The translations under genes were made by a program, and so were the position numbers. Below, piece after piece: positions 5,618-10,622 of a stretch of DNA of 10,622 nucleotides; within the stretch, counting starts at the first letter, position 1, and every line of letters begins with the position of its first letter. Below the pieces are notes generated by a model. It was given only the letters and a program-made list of their open reading frames with translations, had not been told where the DNA came from and searched no databases. This DNA is from Chloroflexia bacterium (lineage in GTDB: Bacteria; Chloroflexota; Chloroflexia; Thermomicrobiales; UBA6265): positions 1 through 10,622 of the forward strand of contig JACCUV010000039.1 of NCBI GenBank assembly GCA_013698495.1, given 5' to 3'.

Positions 5618-7222
5618 ATGACTGGAGCCAACGACGGCGCGGATCGCAATCGAGGCCAGGAGCCACCGTCGTCCGGTCGTGGAGGCAGGCGCGTGCGTCG
5701 ATCTCGTCCGCTCGCGAGACCGATCCGCAAGGACCTCACCGCCCGGCGTCGGGAGCCGATTGCCGAACCGGATCCTGTCGATGACCTGGCGCCGACGCAG
5801 ACGCTGAGCGTCGAGTTTCAACCTATTGGCGGCATTTTTGGCGCCTCCAATCCCGTTGTTCCGGTCGATGCCACACCAGGCCGGTTGGGAAAGGTCCTGC
5901 GGCGACGCCCGGGAGCACGTACCAGCGCCGAACCGGGTTTGCTGGAGGACCTCGATTTCCGGATTCTGTGGGCCTCGCGCCTGATTTCGCAAACCGCCCA
6001 GGGAGCACTGCTCTACGCGCTGCTTATCCTGGTAGTCGATCTCGCCAATCGATCGGTCTTCAACTCGCTGTTCGTGATCTGCTCGATCCTGCCCTCGATC
6101 GCCTTCGGGTTGCCGGCGGGTGTCGTCGCCGATTCGGTTCCCCGGCGCGGTCTGATGGTGTTGCTTAACCTGTGCCGGTTCGCGTTCATGCTGCTGTTGA
6201 TTGGCTCCGATGTATCGCTGGCGGGGGTGTTTGCGGCCACGCTCGGGATCTGGGTGATCCACCAATTCTATTCTCCTACCGAGTCGTCGGTGCTGGCCGA
6301 CATCGTGGAGCCGCGCCGGTACACAGAAGCCCAGGCGATGTTCAACCTAGCGCTGACGATTTCGCAGGCGGTGGGTCTGGTGATCGCCGCCCCGATCCTG
6401 CTCAGAATCGGCGGTCCCGAACTCGTTTTCGTCGTCGCCGGTGGGCTGTGGGTAATCGCCGGGGCCTTGACGATGTTGCTTCCGGCGATGGAGACGCACC
6501 GCGCGCGACGACGCAATGCGGGACGAACGCTTCGGCAAATGCTCGGCGATGGCTGGCGATTCGCGCGAAGCGATCGGTTCACCTTCGAGGCGATCATCGA
6601 CGATGTGCTCGTTGGCGTGGGGATGAGCGCACTGGTCGTGATCATGCCCTTTTACCTGGAGCGGGTGCTCGGGACATCGAAGGAAAACACTGTCTTCGTC
6701 TTCGCGCCGGCGGCGCTGGGTCTGGTGGTCGGGATTCGGCTGGCGCCGAAACTGGCGCGCCTGATCAGCGAGCAGTACGCGGCGACGCTCTCACTCTTCC
6801 TGTTCGCGATGGTTGTCGCCGCATTGGGGTTCGTGGAACAGGCCTATGACTTCCTGAACGATACCTTGCGATTCCCGCTCGACCAGTTGACCGATGCTGT
6901 CGGCGTCTCGCCGCTGATCTTTGTGGCGATGCTCCTGTCGGTGCCCGCCGGATTCGCGTCGGCGGTCGTCAGCGTGTCCGCCAGGTCGATTCTGCTCTCG
7001 CGCACGCCGTCGTCGCTGCGCGGTCAGGTGATCGCCACTCAGGGACTGATGGGGAACATTGCGGCGTTGATTCCGACGTTGCTGGCGGGGATCGCGACCG
7101 ATCTGTTTGGTGTCAAACCAATTGCGGTGGCGATCGGCGTGTGCATCGTTGTCGCCGCCCTGACCGCGCACATGCTTGGCCGCAAGAATTTCAATTTGCC
7201 GAATGTCGTCCCGCAAACTTGA
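5618..7222 (+). CDS. MFS transporter, EntS/MFS_3-like exporter
   Basis: A 534-residue major facilitator superfamily permease in the cytoplasmic membrane, most like proton-driven drug or siderophore exporters. The permease core starts around residue 112 (DFRILWASRLISQTAQGALLYALLILV). The loop between helices 2 and 3 carries GLPAGVVADSVPRRG (164-178), the MFS motif A position. The stretch RRYTEAQAMFNLALTISQAVGL (233-254) matches the pattern of this subgroup. About twelve helices are present, ending near residue 520. The core has the usual length, but it is preceded by about 110 hydrophilic, arginine-rich residues that are not part of the family. The start ATG 5618 has AAGGAG eleven bases upstream, slightly long spacing, with a nearer GGAG. 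The gene meets a minus-strand gene with two bases between stops. The substrate is not predictable. Confidence 0.88.
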   Translation: MTGANDGADRNRGQEPPSSGRGGRRVRRSRPLARPIRKDLTARRREPIAEPDPVDDLAPTQTLSVEFQPIGGIFGASNPVVPVDATPGRLGKVLRRRPGARTSAEPGLLEDLDFRILWASRLISQTAQGALLYALLILVVDLANRSVFNSLFVICSILPSIAFGLPAGVVADSVPRRGLMVLLNLCRFAFMLLLIGSDVSLAGVFAATLGIWVIHQFYSPTESSVLADIVEPRRYTEAQAMFNLALTISQAVGLVIAAPILLRIGGPELVFVVAGGLWVIAGALTMLLPAMETHRARRRNAGRTLRQMLGDGWRFARSDRFTFEAIIDDVLVGVGMSALVVIMPFYLERVLGTSKENTVFVFAPAALGLVVGIRLAPKLARLISEQYAATLSLFLFAMVVAALGFVEQAYDFLNDTLRFPLDQLTDAVGVSPLIFVAMLLSVPAGFASAVVSVSARSILLSRTPSSLRGQVIATQGLMGNIAALIPTLLAGIATDLFGVKPIAVAIGVCIVVAALTAHMLGRKNFNLPNVVPQT

Positions 7223-7224
7223 GT

Positions 7225-7890
7225 TCAGATCCAGACAATGGCGAATATGTCTGGAATCGAGAGTTGCGCCACTGCGCCCGACTTCAGGTCGACGAGCCAT
7301 GTCTCGGCGCCAGCGGCGCCGGCGCGCTCCATGGAGATTGCGGCGCATTGATCGTCGGGGCTGAACACGATCCCAATCGCGTAGGCGGCGAGGTCGGCGT
7401 TGTGGGAGATCGCCACAACCCTCGTGACGCCGGTGTAGGCATCGAAAATCGTCACTTCGGACGCCACATTATTAGCCTGGAGATGAATCGTGAACTGGCT
7501 CGACGGAGACACCGCCGAGGCCGCGAGTTCGATCCGGTGGGTGAACGACCGTTCGAAGATGAGCGACCCGTCGCCGGTGTCGCGCACTTCGATCGTCTGG
7601 GCGCGTTCATCCGCGGTTCGCACGACCCGCCACCGCTCCGGACCGAGCCCATCCAGCGCCTGCTGGACTTTGCCGGCAAGCCGCAAGATACCGGGTTCAA
7701 GAGGGATGACCATCGCGGACGGCATTGCGGTATCGACGAGCGCGGCGCGCGTCTCATGTTCGACGATGAGTGATGTCCCTGACGGCCGACACGACTCCGT
7801 GAAACCCTGGGCGTGGTTCACGAATTCCGGCATCGCCAACAGCACACACAGGAGGAGACTCCTCTTGACTCGCCTTCGTCTCCGAACCAT
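7225..7890 (-). CDS. Exported protein with propeller-like repeats, possibly truncated
   Basis: A 221-residue protein with a strongly basic start (RRRRRVKR) followed by a short hydrophobic stretch (SLLLCVLLAM), a likely signal peptide cut near residue 29. I do not recognise the family. The second half contains at least two sections with beta-propeller (TolB/WD40-like) character: SPSSQFTIHL…VTIFDAYTG (129-154) and FSPDDQCAAISM…TWLVDLKSGAVAQL (176-210). The frame stops at FAIVWI, where a propeller would begin another blade strand, so the C-terminus may be lost; this is inference. It starts six bases after the stop of the upstream gene 7897-8388, with only a modest ribosome site (GGCGAGG), implying translational coupling in one operon. 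Function unknown, with binding of a ligand outside the membrane the best guess. Confidence 0.7.
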   Translation of the reverse strand: MVRRRRRVKRSLLLCVLLAMPEFVNHAQGFTESCRPSGTSLIVEHETRAALVDTAMPSAMVIPLEPGILRLAGKVQQALDGLGPERWRVVRTADERAQTIEVRDTGDGSLIFERSFTHRIELAASAVSPSSQFTIHLQANNVASEVTIFDAYTGVTRVVAISHNADLAAYAIGIVFSPDDQCAAISMERAGAAGAETWLVDLKSGAVAQLSIPDIFAIVWI

Positions 7891-7896
7891 CGCCGG

Positions 7897-8388
7897 TCAA
7901 GCCTCGCCATTCTCGGTATAGGTGACGATTTCCCACTGTTCGGCGTCGATCGTCGCATTCCAGAAACATGCGCCCCCATCCGCCACCACTTCCGGTACGA
8001 GTGGCCGCGCCGGCAGTCCACCCGCGCAATACCCGTTCACGAACAGCAGCCGACGACCGTCAACGATCGCCCCGTACCAGGTCCGGCTCACGAGGTCCTC
8101 GGGCGAGCTGGCTCTGTCGCGCCTCTCGGCATCAACCGAGTCGCCTGGACGCACAACACGCAACAACTCCTCGGCGGCGACAACATCGTCATGGGAAGGT
8201 GTCCACGTTTCGAACGATTCGCCTTCGTGCTTTCCAAGGAAACGGCCGGCGAATCGCTCGTCGATCACGATTCCATAGGTTCCCTGGATTGCAACCATGG
8301 TGTAGCCATATCCACGGATGCGAACATCCTGGGCGTCATCAAACTGGCCAATCACGACAACGACAGCGACAACCAAGGCAAGCAACAT
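7897..8388 (-). CDS. Small exported or membrane-anchored protein, unknown function
   Basis: A 163-residue protein that begins directly with a hydrophobic segment (LLALVVAVVVVIG), a signal peptide or N-terminal anchor without a basic tail. The remainder is soluble with two cysteines, Cys121 (NGYCAGG) and Cys141 (GGACFWN), spaced so that they could form a disulfide outside the cytoplasm. The start ATG at 8388 is supported by GGAGGAG nine bases upstream. I recognise no family; there are no repeats or catalytic motifs. It is the first gene of a two-gene unit with the propeller-like protein, which begins six bases after it, and the two probably work together at the cell surface. The 127 bases before it hold an inverted repeat but no convincing promoter. 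Confidence 0.75.
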   Translation of the reverse strand: MLLALVVAVVVVIGQFDDAQDVRIRGYGYTMVAIQGTYGIVIDERFAGRFLGKHEGESFETWTPSHDDVVAAEELLRVVRPGDSVDAERRDRASSPEDLVSRTWYGAIVDGRRLLFVNGYCAGGLPARPLVPEVVADGGACFWNATIDAEQWEIVTYTENGEA

Positions 8389-8408
8389 GCAGCTTCACTC
8401 CTCCAGTT

Positions 8409-8451
8409 AACCACGTCCCGAAACAGGAACGTTTGAACGAAGCTCGTGGTT
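8409..8451. repeat. Inverted repeat ahead of the two-gene exported unit
   Basis: AACCACG (8409-8415) is perfectly complementary to CGTGGTT (8445-8451) with 29 bases between, which include the small palindrome-like CGTTTGAACG (8430-8439). It lies just upstream of the ribosome site of the minus-strand gene starting at 8388. It could be a leader hairpin, an operator, or the 3' hairpin of the cyclophilin gene. No T-tract is present. Confidence 0.3.
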
Positions 8452-8515
8452 GTTTGTGTAAGGCTCCACGTCGTTAATCGGTTTCCAACATCGGTCACAT
8501 CGCTGCCGATTGTCG

Positions 8516-9457
8516 CTATGCGGCCGTCCGGCGGGTGACCCGATACACGCCGTACCCGGCGGCGACGACGACAACAGCCCCAACCGCGACCCACAGCGCA
8601 AGATCGCCGCCGTCGTCATCGTCATCGGATTCGACCTCAACCGTGTCAGCGGTCTCCGGTTCGATCGAGGTCTCAGGAGGAGGGTCGCTCGCCCCCGGAG
8701 TCGACGACCCGGATTCAGGAGTGGATTGCGCCAAGGCGACATCTTCTCCAACCTGTTCTGACATCGGTGCTCCGTCTTCGAGGATCGTAATTGTCTTGAT
8801 CCCCAACGTCACCTGCGGCTGCGACAATTCGGCGCCCTGGGCGTTGGGTCCAACCGGCACAGCGGCGATCGTGTCGAGCACCTCCAGCCCCTCCGTCACC
8901 TGGCCGAAGATCGAATAGTTCGGTGGAAACTCCGCAGGTTGATCAGATTGGACGATGAAAAACTGGCTGCCATTGGTGTTCGCCCCGGCATTCGCCATCG
9001 CAATCGTGCCCTTGGTGTACGGCGCATCGCCCGACGGCAGTTCGTCGTCGAACTGGTAGCCCGGTCCGCCGGCGCCGGTCCCGGTTGGGTCGCCGCCCTG
9101 GATCATGAACCCGGCGATCACCCGATGAAAGATCGTGACATCGTAGTATCCGGCGCGGGCCAGGCAGACGAAGTTGTTGACCGCGTTCGGAGCCTCGTCA
9201 ACCGCGAGTTCAATCACGATGTTGCCACGATTGGTTTCGATGGTGGCGACGTACGCGCGAGCGGAATCGACCACCATAGCTGGCGACGTCGACCATTGTG
9301 GATACCCACGTTCCACTCCCGGTTCTTCCGGCCAGCACTGCGATTCCTGGGCCAGCGAATCGCCTGCGCTCGCTCCCCACAAGCCGGAGACCACCAATAC
9401 CCCGATCCCGAACAATCTTCCGGATCGACGTAGCCACGACGTTGACATGGTTCGCAC
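8516..9457 (-). CDS. Cyclophilin-type peptidyl-prolyl isomerase, exported, with C-terminal anchor
   Basis: A 313-residue protein that should catalyse cis-trans isomerisation of prolyl bonds outside the cytoplasmic membrane. Order: basic N-terminus and hydrophobic segment (LFGIGVLVVSGLWGASA, 15-31, likely signal peptide), a short linker, the cyclophilin domain (about 66-226), an acidic Pro/Ser/Thr-rich linker, a run of Asp at 278-282, a hydrophobic helix (LALWVAVGAVVVVAAGYGVY, 286-305) and a basic tail RVTRRTAA. Active-site landmarks are FHRV with Arg112, FMIQGGD with Phe117 and Gln120, NTNGSQFFI with Gln165 and Phe167, and SIFGQV. There is no LPXTG, so the C-terminus is a plain anchor and not a sortase signal. 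The start is GTG 9457, chosen because GGAG lies nine bases upstream; the in-frame ATG at 9448 is too far away. The family call is secure; the double targeting is unusual. Confidence 0.93.
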   Translation of the reverse strand: MRTMSTSWLRRSGRLFGIGVLVVSGLWGASAGDSLAQESQCWPEEPGVERGYPQWSTSPAMVVDSARAYVATIETNRGNIVIELAVDEAPNAVNNFVCLARAGYYDVTIFHRVIAGFMIQGGDPTGTGAGGPGYQFDDELPSGDAPYTKGTIAMANAGANTNGSQFFIVQSDQPAEFPPNYSIFGQVTEGLEVLDTIAAVPVGPNAQGAELSQPQVTLGIKTITILEDGAPMSEQVGEDVALAQSTPESGSSTPGASDPPPETSIEPETADTVEVESDDDDDGGDLALWVAVGAVVVVAAGYGVYRVTRRTAA

Positions 9458-9511
9458 GATGCAATGCTCCTATGTTCTCGGTTTTCGCCGATTGGTGATC
9501 CTGGCCATTGC

Positions 9512-9543
9512 CCAGTTCGAGAATCCTCGTCGCGAAGAACTGG
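9512..9543. repeat. Leader inverted repeat before the cyclophilin gene
   Basis: CCAGTTC (9512-9518) pairs perfectly with GAACTGG (9537-9543), with an 18-base spacer that contains a smaller CGAG/CTCG hairpin. TGGCCA also occurs twice at the edges (9502-9507 and 9541-9546), allowing an alternative fold. It lies between the end of the substrate-binding protein gene and the cyclophilin start. It could be that gene's 3' hairpin or the cyclophilin's leader. Confidence 0.3.
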
Positions 9544-9565
9544 CCACACGCGTTGCGACCTTGCG

Positions 9566-9571
9566 AGTATA
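9566..9571 (-). promoter_or_regulatory. Possible -10 box for the cyclophilin gene
   Basis: The minus strand reads TATACT, matching 5 of 6 positions of the -10 consensus, immediately after the stop codon of the upstream gene. No good -35 box is found at normal spacing. Transcription would begin near 9559, giving a leader of about 100 bases. Weak candidate. Confidence 0.2.
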
Positions 9572-9572
9572 G

Positions 9573-10622
9573 CTACGGACGCTCGAACGGTTCAGATCGG
9601 ATCATCGTTGCCTGGTTCATCGCCGACACCGAAATCGGTGGGAAGTACGGATAATTCTGCATCCTGGCGCCCATTGCGTCGTAGTAGTTCGGGAAGAACA
9701 ACGGAATGACGGGAACTTCATTCACAACAATTTCCTCGATGGCGCGATACAGCCGGCCGCGGTTCTCGTTGCCACGGGCTCGATTCGCGAGGCCAACAAG
9801 GTAGTCGAGACGTTGATTGCGGAAACCTCCGACGTTGGCCGGGCCATCGCTGGTCAACAACGGACGAACGAGTTCGTGGGGATCGTCCCAGTACGGTGAG
9901 TAGCGGATCGTGAGGTCCCAGGCATCTCCCGCCAACCCGGTTTCCATCGCCGCGTCGTCCAGGAAATCGAGCGAGAGCGCGATGCCCGCCCACGCAAGTT
10001 GCTCCTGAAGCACGACGCTAGCATTGGCAAGCGAGGCATCGGCCTCGTTGGCGATCAACCGAAGGTCGACGCCGGGGGGATTCCCGAGCGCGGCCAATTG
10101 GTCGCGCACATCGTTGGCATCCGCCACCTCACGGTCAACGTTCAACCCGGCCCAATGTTCACCGGGAATCAGCGCCGCGGCGGGCAAGGCCTCGCCGGCG
10201 GTTGCGGACCGAACCAGTTCCTCGCGATCGATCACGCCCGAAAGCAGGCGTCGCATGCGCGAATCGGAGAGCACTTGGCTGCGCAGATTCACCACCAGCA
10301 TACAAAGCCGATTTGTCGGGCCACCGGCGAGCAGGATTCCGGGATCCTCTCGCAGCTGTGCGACATCGAGGAGTGGGACATCGATCATGAGATCGACGCC
10401 ATTCGTCACCAGGTCGGTCGTCCGTGGGATCGACTCAACAGGCGCCGTGCAGACCACGCCCGCCAGGCGAGGACGGCCTACCTGATAGAATCCATCGTTG
10501 CGACTGAATCGCAAGCGATTGTCGGAGCGGGATTCCAGCTGAAAACCGCCCGAGGACGGTGGGAACGGACCTGCTTCGTGATCCCAACCCTGGGCGATCC
10601 ATGTGGCGGGGTAGACAGGAGT
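9573..10622 (-). CDS. ABC transporter substrate-binding protein, family 5 (partial, N-terminus beyond window)
   Basis: The C-terminal 349 residues of an extracytoplasmic solute-binding protein of the SBP_bac_5 (OppA/DppA) type. This family captures oligopeptides, nickel or sugars and hands them to an ABC importer. The frame is open to the right edge. The visible part begins TPVYPATWIAQGWDHEAGPF and continues GGFQLES…LRFSRNDGFYQVGRPRL, the typical family passage. Next come NLRSQVLSDSRMRRLLSGVIDREELV (the conserved segment following the hinge), PAAALIPGEHWAGL, the region DLTIRYSPYWDDPHELVRPLL, and the C-terminal IEEIVVNEVPVIPLFFPNYYDAMGARM. Full-length members have about 500-600 residues, so roughly a third, including the signal peptide, is missing to the right. 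The apparent start at 10514 is an internal TTG codon and not a real beginning. No permease gene is in view. The ligand is unknown. Confidence 0.9.
   Translation of the reverse strand, partial: TPVYPATWIAQGWDHEAGPFPPSSGGFQLESRSDNRLRFSRNDGFYQVGRPRLAGVVCTAPVESIPRTTDLVTNGVDLMIDVPLLDVAQLREDPGILLAGGPTNRLCMLVVNLRSQVLSDSRMRRLLSGVIDREELVRSATAGEALPAAALIPGEHWAGLNVDREVADANDVRDQLAALGNPPGVDLRLIANEADASLANASVVLQEQLAWAGIALSLDFLDDAAMETGLAGDAWDLTIRYSPYWDDPHELVRPLLTSDGPANVGGFRNQRLDYLVGLANRARGNENRGRLYRAIEEIVVNEVPVIPLFFPNYYDAMGARMQNYPYFPPISVSAMNQATMIRSEPFERP

Noticed and set aside
5114..6265. A 383-residue minus-strand open frame opposite the membrane protein and exporter
   Set aside because: It overlaps two well-supported plus-strand membrane proteins and has no ribosome site or recognisable fold.
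8516..8670. Sortase (LPXTG) sorting signal at the cyclophilin C-terminus
   Set aside because: The helix and basic tail fit, but no LPXTG-like motif precedes the helix; a plain membrane anchor is simpler.

Overview
This is a high-GC bacterial window (roughly 60 % GC by eye) carrying nine protein genes that I accept, plus a gene-poor left end of about 310 bases. No rRNA, tRNA, insertion sequence or CRISPR array is visible. The set comprises a secreted LysM/C39-type peptidase, an AlaX editing protein, a fold-type I aminotransferase, an MFS exporter, a cyclophilin with a C-terminal membrane anchor and a family 5 solute-binding protein. It suggests a free-living heterotroph. Style and content remind me of Chloroflexota (Thermomicrobia-like) metagenomic clones, but that is a low-confidence inference because no marker gene is present. 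The first six bases are an EcoRI site, so the left end may be a cloning junction.

Layout. Bases 1-313 hold no convincing gene but many inverted repeats, including two nested multi-stem arrangements that could be structured RNA. Bases 314-1945 (minus) encode a membrane-anchored or secreted protein with two LysM repeats and a C39-like cysteine peptidase. It has an unusual N-terminal extension and two good ribosome binding sites. A divergent promoter region (1946-2175) separates it from a plus-strand series: AlaX (2176-2934), aminotransferase (3029-4264), a 93-residue unknown (4396-4677), a 185-residue four-helix membrane protein (4959-5516) and an MFS exporter (5618-7222).

The right third is on the minus strand and meets the exporter with only two bases between the stop codons. 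Reading 5' to 3' on that strand, there is a family 5 substrate-binding protein cut by the right edge (9573-10622), the anchored cyclophilin (8516-9457), a small exported unknown (7897-8388) and a second exported protein with propeller-like repeats (7225-7890). The last two are six bases apart and almost certainly co-transcribed.

How the genes fit together. Several products on the minus strand act outside the membrane: peptide or sugar capture, protein folding, cell-wall binding and proteolysis. AlaX and the aminotransferase are cytoplasmic amino-acid housekeeping enzymes. I do not see a recognisable defence, secretion or biosynthetic system. The observations most worth following are the structured left end, the two-start peptidase with its unknown N-terminal domain, a LacI-type palindrome in front of the membrane-protein gene, and the doubly targeted cyclophilin.
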